Shown piece by piece: positions 11,900-21,027 of a stretch of 64,000 nt of DNA. The notes beneath the pieces were generated by a model. It was not told where the DNA came from. It did no database searches and saw nothing but the letters and a program-made list of their open reading frames with translations. A program made the translations under genes and the position numbers. The DNA is from Ectocarpus siliculosus (taxonomy: Eukaryota; Sar; Phaeophyceae; Ectocarpales; Ectocarpaceae), in the NCBI GenBank assembly GCA_000310025.1, contig FN648498.1, forward strand, positions 881,685-945,684, in the 5' to 3' direction. How positions within the stretch are numbered: position 1 is the stretch's first letter; each line of letters opens with the position of its first letter.

Positions 11900-12160
11900 T
11901 CCAAATTTCAGTCAATTCCGACCCCGGAAACAACGCGCGTTACGCCGATCGACTTGTTCAAGCGTGTTCTTAGCCAACATTATATCCTCGTCGCATTTCT
12001 ACCACACACAGACGTCAACATTTTCCTAATAAGTACTTTTGGTATTTGGTAATCGTGACCAGCGCCACGATAGAGCCCGCTGCGGGAACAGGAGCAAAAA
12101 GATGCGCATGATTATTGTTGAGAACCAGACTGCAACATAAAAACAGCACAAAGCCTTAGC
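11900..12160. other. No feature recognised
   Basis: A short spacer between the foldback element and the membrane-protein ORF, with no repeat or ORF of note. It is the likely 3' flank of the minus-strand ORF that ends at 12161. Confidence 0.4.
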
Positions 12161-13162
12161 CTACCGTCGTGCTTGAACGCCCAAGCCTTCGCAAACAATA
12201 CATGGTGGAACATTCGCCGACCCCGTCATTTCCTTCCTGTCAGCTACCATGGCTGCTCTGGCCTCTGCCAAATAGTACTGGAGTTCCGTGAGCAATTCCA
12301 ACACCGAGAATATCAGCGAAACTATCCCAATCGATACACCATCCTCCCAAGTCTCGGTGGAGAGGGAAAGAGCAAGAAACAGCGAGTCAACCACCAATGT
12401 CTCGCCAACCGCCCGCAGCATTACCCCCGATCTACGGGTTGAAGTGTCAGAGCCAGGGAGGTGGTGCCTATGAGGGCAGTAAAACAGAATGCGGCCGAGA
12501 GCACTATAGGGGTGGTGGAACACAATTCTATCGATCAACGATAGTCCAAATCCAGACTGTTCCAGTTGTTCCACCGGCGTATTCCCCGCCATCCCACACA
12601 ATCTCATCAACGAACTCGATTTTGAGCGTGAACCTACCGTGGCCCACATGATGCCATCCAAGATTGGCCATCGCAGGGCGGACGGCCGGATTCCCCACAC
12701 AACACCACGAGCAGGGTAACTTCTCACCACGACAGGTTCCAGGATCAAGTCGTGCCCGCCGTTCAAAAATCTGAATACTGCCTCGAAGCGCTGGCCTCTA
12801 GTTTCATCGGTGCCGAGCAGAGCAAAGGGAACCCAACACAAAATGAGCGAGAACGCGACAAGCAACAGGAGCACGCGCTCGGCATCTGCTAGCACAAACA
12901 CACCACAGCACGCCCACCATAACCGCCCACGACCCTCGAATGTCGCCAAAAGCAGCATCACATCGGTGACATCGTCGAAAATCGGTAGAAGGAAATGCCA
13001 GACAGCGATCAAGAAATCCGCCAGAGAGATTACCCACGGTTCTCCTCGTCCCGCACCTGCAAACAAAAAGCCGCGCATTTTCCAGTCACTTGGTGAACTT
13101 TTCATCTGTCTGCATGCAATTGTCATTACTGCAAGCTGCGGTATACTGAACCATGCATGCAC
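12161..13162 (-). CDS. Hypothetical polytopic membrane protein
   Basis: A single open frame of 333 codons. The first Met is at 13162, but a Met at 13105 (MKSSPSDWKMRGFLF) is a more natural start. Hydrophobic segments are visible around ADFLIAVWHFLLPIF, LWWACCGVFVLA, RVLLLLVAFSLILCWVPFAL, VVDSLFLALSLS and VSIGIVSLIFSVLELL, so four to six membrane spans are likely. The element DFLIAVWHFLLPIFDDVTDV followed by a WW-containing segment recalls XK-like membrane proteins, but the similarity is too weak to name a family. No introns are required. It lies downstream of the LRR gene on the same strand. It could instead be a fortuitous ORF; its length and ordered hydrophobicity argue against that. Confidence 0.5.
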   Translation of the reverse strand: MHAWFSIPQLAVMTIACRQMKSSPSDWKMRGFLFAGAGRGEPWVISLADFLIAVWHFLLPIFDDVTDVMLLLATFEGRGRLWWACCGVFVLADAERVLLLLVAFSLILCWVPFALLGTDETRGQRFEAVFRFLNGGHDLILEPVVVRSYPARGVVWGIRPSALRWPILDGIMWATVGSRSKSSSLMRLCGMAGNTPVEQLEQSGFGLSLIDRIVFHHPYSALGRILFYCPHRHHLPGSDTSTRRSGVMLRAVGETLVVDSLFLALSLSTETWEDGVSIGIVSLIFSVLELLTELQYYLAEARAAMVADRKEMTGSANVPPCIVCEGLGVQARR

Positions 13163-13710
13163 AACTTAGCTCGTGACAGCGGGAATCGACCGCGGCAAGC
13201 TTTACATTATTACGAACGAATGAAGGTGCTGGAAAGAGAGATCGGAACGGTTTTAAACGTGAAGACAACAAAAAAAACAAAAACAACAAACGCTTTTACA
13301 TGGTCTCATACCTCTGAGTTTTTCCTGCCACTGCTTGAGACTTCCTCCAGCCAACAGTTTCTTGGGAGTATCTGTTCGTTCAACACGCACCACAAAGCAA
13401 TCGAGGGTCTCCAGAGGATGGCCACGTCACCAGAACATTCAACCCGAACACTGAAAGCAAGCTGTCGGGTGTAGTGTGGGCGACATGCATGAATGGTTGA
13501 ATTCTGAGAAAGGCAGAAACTTCGTGATCGTCGCCACACGTCCTACATCCAGCAGGCTCCGGGGCACCTCTTCGCTGGGCAGATGCTCCATGTTCATCGC
13601 GTGAGCAGAACGACCCTGGGTTGCTTTGAATTACAACATTTTGGTGAGGACCCACGTACATAATTTTGATGGAAACTGCCCCATTTGTTAGTTACTGTAG
13701 GAGCACTAAC
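13163..13710 (-). other. Gap between the membrane ORF and the last LRR exon; terminal LRR-gene exon not found
   Basis: The 3' terminal exon of the minus-strand LRR gene should lie here or further on. A minus-strand open stretch at about 13380-13661 contains LPSEEVPRSLLDVGRV in one frame, but I cannot pick a supported acceptor and stop. Positions 13265-13290 are A-rich. Confidence 0.3.
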
Positions 13711-13782
13711 CGATGAGGTCGTTTTCGTACAGGCCGAGGTGCGTGAGGGCCCTAAGGTCGCCGAGCTCCTTCAGGATTGGGC
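13711..13782 (-). CDS. LRR exon, 72 bp (last recognised)
   Basis: Encodes GPILKELGDLRALTHLGLY and then ENDLI, with donor GTTAGT. The donor is present, so at least one more exon is expected downstream, but I could not identify it. Confidence 0.8.
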
Positions 13783-16700
13783 CTGTGTGCAATGCGAACC
13801 GAAACAAGCATTGTCGTTGTGGAAGGGGACGATCTTCAAAAAGAAGCAATATTCAATAACGTGGATGGACTGTTTCGGCACAGACCGCTGCGCTCTGCTT
13901 CGTTTGCTGCAGGTCTTTCGCGCTGGGCTAGGCAAGATGGGAGCCCTTCGAGACTATCGCAAGGGAACTATCAGTTGTGATGTGACGGGTGTTTGGCAGA
14001 CCGTTCTAACGCCACTCAATACCTACACCTTTCGCACTTTGTGCTCGAAACGACCCAATCCACTGGGACTCCCAAACGAGTTATGTAGTGACCCTTGCCT
14101 TGACGGTACTCCCCCGACGTTCAGGTTGGCCCATTCATCTACAGGAGAGCTCGCGTCTTACCTAGACTCCACCAAAGATTGACTGCGTCCTCGAGATGTT
14201 TCAGATCTACTTTTGGTGGCCAATCCCCAGCAGCTGCCCAACCTTAGCGATCTACGAAAATTATTTGCTGTACCAGCAAGAGAACTGAGCGGCAACTTGA
14301 CGGTCTTTCCTACACTAGCAACGGAAGTCGGATCCCACCCAAGGCGTTCGTGGGATTCAAGTCGCTCTCGCGTGACACATACACTTACCGCTCAGCATGT
14401 TCTGGTTGAGGTACAGCCTTTGCAGCTTGTCGAGCTGTCCTAGCGACATCGGGATCCCGCCTGCATGGTATACAAGTAGATGAATGCAAAGGGCACAGTT
14501 TTCCGCATGTCTGTCTCGCCAACGTGTGGGGTGACTTTCATTGTGGTTGTCGTTCTGTTCTACGGACATCTCAAACGTCATGACCTACCGTCGAGCCGGT
14601 TGTCACTGAGGTCGAGTTTCTCGAGGTTGCGGAGCTGTCCTAGTGATGCGGGGATGGAGCCTGCAGGTATTTACAGCAACGTGAAACGATGAGATCGGGC
14701 GGAGGTTGACTATTGTCTTCAAGATTTCGGTGGAGACAAAATGGCGGACGAATCCCGGCAACACGTCGATCAGAAAGCCATTTCACGTTGAAAGAATGGT
14801 TAGCCGGATGTAAACTTTTCTCGATATGACCTCACCTGTCAGCATGTTTTTGAAAAGCCTGAGATCTCGGAGGACGCCAAGGTTTCCTAGCTCCGGGGGG
14901 ATAATGCCTGCATCCGAGCAAAAAATCAGGTTGTAAGCTCCGCTCAAGTATCGATTCGTGACTAATTCTCCCAACGCGTTTTGGCAGAATCAATTTCTAG
15001 GATCGTAGAATCCACAACTTCATAGAACCCCCCTCACCGGTAAGAACGTTGACGTAGAGTGTAAGCAACTCCAGCTTAGTCAGAGCTCCTAGCTCCTTCG
15101 GGATGCATCCTGCACAGAGTAGTTCAAAATACTGAACAAGGTTGTAAAACATGCAATACCCTACTCGCCTTACGCTTGGGTGAGATAGATGTTTTAGAAG
15201 CCGCGAGCCTTTTAGATTGGATTTTATTGTTTTTCTGCAGGTTCTATCACGCCGGAGCTACGTATAGCAATCTTTGCAGAACCAATATCCAGTCTTGGAA
15301 AATACTATTCGCTGAGCGGTGGGTCACGACGAAAACATGTGAGTATTGAACATGGTAGTACCCAACGGACGGATTTTGGGACGAATCGCCAAAGCAAGGA
15401 AAGGTCATTGGCCAATAAATATTGCCGCTGTGATGCTGTTGTTGGAGAACTGCGGTAAACCCTGCGGTGCTGGGAGCTGTAAGCGAGCTGAAGAGCTGAT
15501 ATTAGAGCCCATCTGTCTCCGCCGTAGCTCATGCCACGGTATTCTAGATCCGGCGAGAATAGCGGTCCAAAGATACCTGTAAGTTGATTGTCGCTGAGTC
15601 GCAGTTCCCGCAGGTTGCTGAGAGTCCCCAGCACCTCGGGTATGGAGCCTGCACACGGCATTCAGAAAGAGGGAGTACAGCAGGAAGAAAACGTAAACTG
15701 GATATCTCTAGAACGCTTGCACCGCGCACGTGTTGGCGAGTAGGCCATTCCATTCCGTACTCTATATGGGCGGGACTGTAATCACTCTACTCGACTGTTG
15801 TTTGTTGGCAGGAGGGAGCCACCTCGACCACGTAAAGTTATGAACGAGTGGTCGAAACATATGTCCTAGAAGCATGTGTCGCGCTAACCCGCGTGTGGGT
15901 AGATAGGTAGAAGCTGCAATCTCCATCCTGTTTGGGCCAGACACAGTCCCAAGGAGCTGGAAGCTGTTTTAACCAACTGCAGAGTCTCTAAGGCTACGCC
16001 AGGTTCCGCACAAAAATAGGCGTTGTAAAAAGGAATGGCATGTATCGCAAACAAAATGAAACAACTCACACGTAGAGTAAGGGGTTTGAACAAAGCAACT
16101 TTCTGGGGGGGGGCGTAAAACTCCACAGAAAAAGCGTTCGTATAAATATCGTATTGAGCCATAGACAAAAAAAAACAAACTGTGCCAAAATAACACCTCT
16201 ACATATTTTTTGCGTCGGAGAATGCCTTGATTCGCGTTCAATCTGTTTGTTGATTGAGGGTAAAGATGCGAAGAACGGCGGCGACGCGTCGAAGTACCAA
16301 GAAGATCCGGCACTCGGTCAAATTTTCGGTATGCTGCATGCATCTGCATACGGTTCACAAGAAAATCTGTAGAATCGTTTCTGGTTGCCTTCTGCTGCTC
16401 TCAAGGCATGCGACGCCACTCACACACCACATTGTGAGGGTCTGGCACTTGCGTTTTATGGCGGCTTCGGACAGAATCTGCAAAAATACTGTGATGGGCC
16501 GTGGGTGTCCGGGTACAAACTGAGCGCGGCGCTAGGGGTGCATGAGCCATAAATAGGAATCGAAGCGATCGGATGCTTTCCTGTTTGCCATATAGATGTG
16601 TCGAAGAGGCGGCGGGTATGCCGCATCCACGCCGAAGAGACTGCTGCTAGATTGCACGACGTGCTTTCCCCAGATGTCAAAACCCGGAGTTGTCAATTCA

Positions 16701-19388
16701 ACTCCCCCAATATGAAGCAAGAAAAATATGCTGTAGCCCGAAAACGTGACTGTTATCACTCGTTACCCTGTTTACAGTATCGCATACCTCTCCTGCGACT
16801 ATTTTGTGGGAACCGTTTGACGCTGTTAGCGTGTCAATCGCTTGTCTGGAAGAGAAGATTTGACCATTTACCGCATGTCAACCTGTGGTTCCCCAGTCCC
16901 CAGCAAGTTGTCAAAATACAGTATTACTGTCAATTCCCGGACAAAAGAAAGGACAGCATCATGGACGAGGAGCAGATGAAGGCATCTACATTCCGCGGTG
17001 ATAGAGTAGAGTATACCTAGACCCGAGGAACCAGGCTACGCACAAACTGTACTCAGCTACCACTGTGAGCGGCGTGGCAGCTCTTTGCTTCTTTGACATT
17101 GTTTTGACACTTTGGAGCCCTGTGGTGCTTGTGGCGTGCTGTAGCTGTGGGCAACTGAAGCGCACGTTTCTGCGCAAGTTCACCAAGTCTTGCTTCTGGG
17201 AGATTGTACTCAAATCGCGAAATGAGGGACATCGATCTCACGCTATGAGGCTTAAAATGATAATCGATGGGGTTGCTCGAGCTCCTTTATTTCTCCAAAA
17301 ATAGGTAAATAGGGGGTTGTGTCTCCTAGGGCGTAGCGGGAGAGTGGAGAAAACGTGGTGCGCGGCAGTCGGCGGCGGCACCGCCGCGGTGTTTTCATCT
17401 AGCAATTTGATCTGTGAGAAAAAAGATATCGTTGCAGCAGAAAACAAACATCATCACGGAGCTCCTCGACACAGGGGACGGCGTGGAGCCTGGCGTAGCC
17501 TCGACCCTACGACAACCAGCTTACTTGGCGAGGAGTGTGCCAAACGTGCCAAAAGTTCAAGGAAAATATAACATTTTCCCTCTACAATACCTACTCACCA
17601 ACGTATTGGTCTTTCGATTGTTCCTTAGACGACGTGCAACCCAATGTTGTCAGAGATACATACCACGAAGCTTGTTGTGGGCTAGGGAGATATCCTGCAG
17701 GTTGCAGAGCTGTCCTAGCCGCGCCGGAATTTCGCCTGCATCCATCGTGACGCAGAAACAAAGTTATTTACCGCTTGCGACACTTTTCTCGAACATGTGG
17801 CCATATGTAGTTTCGAATATGTGATGGCCTCTCACCTACGCGGGGTGTGAGATTAAACAAGTTGTGATTGTTCGACAAACTTCATATTTTGCTGTGCAGG
17901 CCCTACATTCGAGGTATTGGGAGCTGTCAGCGAGCTGGAGGAGCTTGGACTGCACCACAACAAGGTCCTCGGTGAGAGGGGATAGAACTGATAAAAATTG
18001 TCTTCTAGGAACTTCACGCCACCATCAACCTTCTAGAGATCCTTGTCACCCACGAGGTGTTCTAGAACAACAGCTACACTTTGGGAGTATCTTACCGGTG
18101 AGCTGGTTGTTGTACAGCGCAAGCACCCGCAGCTTGCTCAGGGCTCCTAGCTCCTCGGGAATGTTTCCTGCTCAAGTAGCACACCAGGAACACATGTCAT
18201 CTCCGCGTCACCGATAGCAAATTTATAGAACACCTTCTCACCTTCGCGATGGCGGTTGATGGTTGATGGTTGATGTTGACATTTCCCTCACCGGTCAGCT
18301 GGTTGCGTCCGAGGTGCAGCACTACTAACGCACTCAACTCCCCCAGCGTCTCCGGTATCGTCCCTGTGATACGCCAACCGCACGAATCGTTGGATCATTG
18401 CAAAACCAAAATGCATAGAATTTTTCCCACGCAGCATACACATGCATGAGGATGCATTATTCTTCTCGTGCACGCCTCTCTCACCGGTTAGCTGGTTGTG
18501 GCTAAGCCACAGCCTCTCCAGCTTGCTGAGAGCCCCCAGCGCCTCGGGAATGGAGCCTGCAGCGAAAAACAAAATATTGGCCGAGCAAATGTCACCAAAT
18601 GAGTTAGCATCTAGGACCTGGTAGTTTCTAGAAATCGGGAAGAAATAACAGGGTGTTTACCTGCAGACTGCTTGTTGCGCAGGGTGTAGCTGTAATCCAG
18701 CCCACGATTGTACGGCCAACATTCACTCCACAACAGCGAATATCCAAGCAAAGTATCTTTTCCACAGTCATGCTTGCCATCACCGACAGCGGATGGATTT
18801 CAGCCTAGCCTTCGACCTCCCGGCCTACCAGGCCGTTGCCAGACGGCGCTGTGGTGGTGCATGTACCATAGCGCGACAAAGGTGTACATGCGCCCTGCAA
18901 TATGCTTCTAAGCTGTACCGATTGTCCACCCACGAGAAGAACTTAGAGAACGAGAATGTCGACGTACTTTGCGGGTGGAGCGTGTTCAAGAAGCAGTCCT
19001 GTAGGGGGGAGTTCGTGGTGTCGATGAGCATAGACAAGTACACTAGCCGTACGCATAGCGTGCTGGTATTCAGGCATGGACCGCGTGTAGAATGCAAGCA
19101 TGCGCGAAAATGAACATGGTGTAGCTTGTTGTAAAATTTGCAACCCTACGAACGGCCTCATTCTGTCGATAAAGTTCTTGCAAAAGGTCAAGCACATCGT
19201 AAGGCAGCAGCACCTTGGAGGTTGTTGGCGGCTAGATGTACCTCCACAACGCGGCCCTGGTCGTTGATGTTGATTCCATGCCATTTCGACAGGTCTGCAT
19301 CCGCGTTCCAGTTACCATTGTTCTTCCAGTTAAACCCACCGGCCGCGTCATACAGGGCAACCAGTGCGTCACGGTCCGTCTGCGGCAT
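13711..19388 (-). CDS. LRR protein gene with one 24-aa LRR per 72-bp phase-1 exon (partial)
   Basis: The N-terminal exon (19388-19214) encodes MPQTDRD and then ALVALYDAAGGFNWKNNGNW, SKWHGI and DQGRVVEVHLAANNLQG. Ten exons of exactly 72 bp follow on the minus strand: 18485-18556, 18292-18363, 18096-18167, 17664-17735, 15577-15648, 15038-15109, 14836-14907, 14589-14660, 14389-14460, 13711-13782. Each starts and ends in phase 1 and encodes G-x-I-P-x-x-L-G-x-L-x-x-L-x-x-L-x-L-x-x-N-x-L-x. Any subset of them therefore splices in frame. Brown algal LRR-GTPases (ROCO) and related receptor candidates use this architecture; no Roc/COR, kinase or transmembrane exon is seen here, so the partner domain is unknown. 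The start was chosen at 19388 because an acceptor-like CCCCACAG lies just upstream. A ~1.46-kb repeat sits between the fourth and fifth LRR exons, and the 3' end is not resolved, so the gene may be functional, partial or a decaying cassette reservoir. Confidence 0.82.
14218..14291 (+). pseudogene. Degenerate LRR exon, inverted relative to the gene
   Basis: Plus-strand sequence reads PQQLPNLSDLRKLF in one frame and then the elements L-Y-Q and ELSG in shifted frames. This matches an LRR cassette (..LSDLRKLFLYQ.ELSG) carrying two single-base insertions. No acceptor is visible upstream, and the donor position reads GCAACT instead of GT. It is a dead cassette between live minus-strand exons. Confidence 0.55.
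14389..14460 (-). CDS. LRR exon, 72 bp
   Basis: Encodes GGIPMSLGQLDKLQRLYLN and then QNMLS, with acceptor ATGCAG and donor GTAAGT. Confidence 0.83.
14589..14660 (-). CDS. LRR exon, 72 bp
   Basis: Encodes GSIPASLGQLRNLEKLDLS and then DNRLD, with acceptor TGCAG and donor GTAGGT. Confidence 0.83.
14836..14907 (-). CDS. LRR exon, 72 bp
   Basis: Encodes GIIPPELGNLGVLRDLRLF and then KNMLT, with donor GTGAGG. The consensus is intact. Confidence 0.83.
15038..15109 (-). CDS. LRR exon, 72 bp
   Basis: Encodes GCIPKELGALTKLELLTLY and then VNVLT, with acceptor TGCAG and donor GTGAGG. Confidence 0.83.
15241..15262 (+). pseudogene. Possible truncated LRR exon start on the plus strand
   Basis: A good acceptor (TTTTTCTGCAG, ending 15240) is followed by codons for G-S-I-T-P-E-L, the usual opening of an LRR cassette here. 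The rest does not continue as an LRR. It is short, so this is only suggestive. Confidence 0.3.
15577..15648 (-). CDS. LRR exon, 72 bp
   Basis: Encodes GSIPEVLGTLSNLRELRLS and then DNQLT. The donor GTATCT is weak. It is the first cassette on the far side of the inserted repeat. Confidence 0.8.
16019..17481. mobile_element. Interspersed repeat, copy A, inside the LRR gene
   Basis: Homologous to 24178-25016 over both ends. Shared stretches include TCGCAAACAAA near the start, the GAGAACG/GAAGAACGGCGG block with AAGGCATGCGACGCC, and near the end TCTCCTAGGG..AGCGGGAGAG and CACAGGGGACGG. Copy A has about 600 extra bases (about 16440-17060) relative to copy B. It is flanked by a short inverted motif, GGCTACGCCAGG at about 15994 and CCTGGCGTAGCC at about 17487. 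No protein is recognisable; the class is unknown. Confidence 0.6.
17664..17735 (-). CDS. LRR exon, 72 bp
   Basis: Encodes GEIPARLGQLCNLQDISLA and then HNKLR, with donor GTATGT. It is the last cassette before the inserted repeat at 16019-17481. Confidence 0.82.
17900..17971 (+). CDS. LRR exon on the opposite strand, 72 bp, intact
   Basis: On the plus strand, acceptor GCTGTGCAG is followed by exactly 72 bp encoding GPTFEVLGAVSELEELGLH and then HNKVL, ending before donor GTGAGA, again phase 1 at both ends. It lies between two minus-strand LRR exons (17664-17735 and 18096-18167), so it is inverted relative to its neighbours and cannot be part of their transcript in this orientation. Confidence 0.75.
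18096..18167 (-). CDS. LRR exon, 72 bp
   Basis: Encodes GNIPEELGALSKLRVLALY and then NNQLT, with acceptor GAGCAG and donor GTAAGA. It is very similar to the 18485 exon, which suggests recent cassette duplication. Confidence 0.85.
18292..18363 (-). CDS. LRR exon, 72 bp
   Basis: Encodes GTIPETLGELSALVVLHLG and then RNQLT, with donor GTGAGG. Intron lengths to the neighbouring exons are only about 120 bp. Confidence 0.85.
18485..18556 (-). CDS. LRR exon, 72 bp
   Basis: Encodes GSIPEALGALSKLERLWLS and then HNQLT. The acceptor is GCAG and the donor GTGAGA. It matches the LRR consensus at all leucine positions and is the first 72-bp cassette after the cap exon. Confidence 0.85.
19214..19388 (-). 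CDS. LRR gene exon 1: N-terminal cap
   Basis: 175 nt, ending in phase 1 before a GTGCTG donor. It encodes the LRR cap with conserved Trp residues (NW, KW) and the first half-repeat ending ANNLQG. The ATG at 19388 follows an acceptor-like sequence, so a 5' UTR intron is possible. Confidence 0.85.
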
Positions 19389-20927
19389 TGTAGAAGAGAT
19401 CTGTGGGGAGTCCAAAGAGAGACGCAAGTTGCGGGAAAAAGAAAATGATGGCATGGCAACGACGATGGTAAAATCGGTAGTCTCCCTGTCGGAAGACGAA
19501 ACTCGGAGCGTTGGTGTCTGAGTCATTCCGGAATAGTGGCCACCAACCCCAAAAAACGTATGTTTCGCAGCTACACCGACCTGAGGCGTACTCAAGCGTG
19601 GTGTATGACTAGCTACGGTCGCTTGTTGTCGTTGTTAGCCCTGGTGTTCGTTTCTGAGGCCAACTCTCATGGAAGGCCTGCAGTTGCTGAGATTTGGGCT
19701 TGTAGTGAGGCCGACAGGCCATACCACTCTGGTGCTGTTTATTGCCGAAAAACCGAGAATTCAAATCCCGATCACCCCGAAATCGCCTTTCCCGCTGGGA
19801 TTTGGCCCTCCAAATCCCAGCGAGATTTTTTGGCCGGGGTTTGGATTTGAGGTCGTTGTGGAGGGGTTGTTGCGCGCGCGCGGCACGAGTTGCACGTTGC
19901 AGCGCACCCACCCGTGTGTTTCTAGCTTGTTGGTGTCGCCATACGTTTATGGTCAAAATACAGATCAGATTGTGGACGTGCGTCTGTGTCGACTATGCTG
20001 GGCAACTTCAGAACACTACCAATCGACAACATGTCCACGAGCCATTTGGTGGAGAGAGGCAAGGAGGACACTCCTTCCGAGATCATGGTATCGATGCCGC
20101 TTCATGTTCTCTCTATAAACACATCGGCCAATTTGCTTGTTGTGCGCTGATGATGTGGTACCACTCACCACAGAGCAGGTGGGTGTACCCCTCCCGATCC
20201 TACGGCGTAGCCGCTGTTGCTGTCTGTGGTGTGTGGTGGGAAAGGAACCAACCGTCAGTTGGTGGTCTGTCGAGCCAAAGCCATCATTTATACTTTTTCG
20301 GACCATAAGAGTTGATATAAAATATCGCTGCTGCTCTCTGTCGGCCTGGGAATTTCCTTCTGATTTTGGTGGTTTCCAGAGAAATTATTGTTTGTCCATA
20401 ATAGTTGGCTTGAGGGCGCACATACCTACGTACGGAGCTTTTTGTTGTTGACTGCAAGTGGCATTGGCTTGTGGCCACGCGAGAAAAAGCACGTGCGTAT
20501 GCGTCACGGCCAGGCATGGGTGCATGCCATACATGCGTACCCCTGGGTGAATTCAATTCTTGCGCCCATACCTCATTACCTCACTGGGATCTGGGAGCAC
20601 GGACACAGCATGCACGTTGTCTCGCCATCTGCACATTGCTGTTGCGTGAAATTCATAAATCAGTGAGGCGCACAAAACTTCGACATGAAGTATCGCGTAC
20701 AAGCCACGGGGACGCATACAGCAGTAGGCGCCCGCACTCAAGAACCTCTTTCTTGGACGAGGCTGAGGTTCTTAATTCCTAGGGATATGCTGCGAATGGC
20801 CGCTGCGTAGGTTTTTAGTGTAGGGGCTCACAAACGGTGCTCAAGTTCTTCGATATTATTGAGTAGTCATCGGGTCAAATTCTGAAGCTTTAGCTTCAGT
20901 CTCATATTTCAATATCCGTGGGTGGGT
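19389..20927. other. Flank of the LRR gene to the first assembly gap, no gene recognised
   Basis: Apart from the likely 5' UTR of the minus-strand LRR gene near 19389-19410 and the hairpin at 19793-19822, I recognise no gene here. ORFs exist (for example 19742-20308 plus) but have no motif, no homologous copy and overlap each other. The sequence at about 20860-20890 (CATCGGGTCAAAT) recurs at about 24119, at the far end of the repeat block. Confidence 0.4.
19793..19822. repeat. Perfect hairpin, 13-bp stem and 4-base loop
   Basis: CGCTGGGATTTGG, loop CCCT, then CCAAATCCCAGCG. It sits in a broader, imperfect inverted repeat of about 19750-19855 (TTCAAATCCCGATCACCCCG against CGGGGTTTGGATTTGAGG), so it may be the centre of a small foldback element. 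Confidence 0.7.
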
Positions 20928-21027
20928 NNNNNNNNNNNNNNNNNNNNNNNNNNNNNNNNNNNNNNNNNNNNNNNNNNNNNNNNNNNNNNNNNNNNNNNNN
21001 NNNNNNNNNNNNNNNNNNNNNNNNNNN
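20928..21027. other. Assembly gap (100 N)
   Basis: Exactly 100 N, the usual placeholder for a gap of unknown size. It interrupts the left edge of the repeat that begins on its right. Confidence 0.99.

Noticed and set aside
18661-18735. Possible further LRR exon on the minus strand (LDYSYTLRNKQSAG before a GTAAAC donor)
   Set aside because: The end looks LRR-like, but no acceptor gives a 72-bp exon and the first half does not match the consensus.
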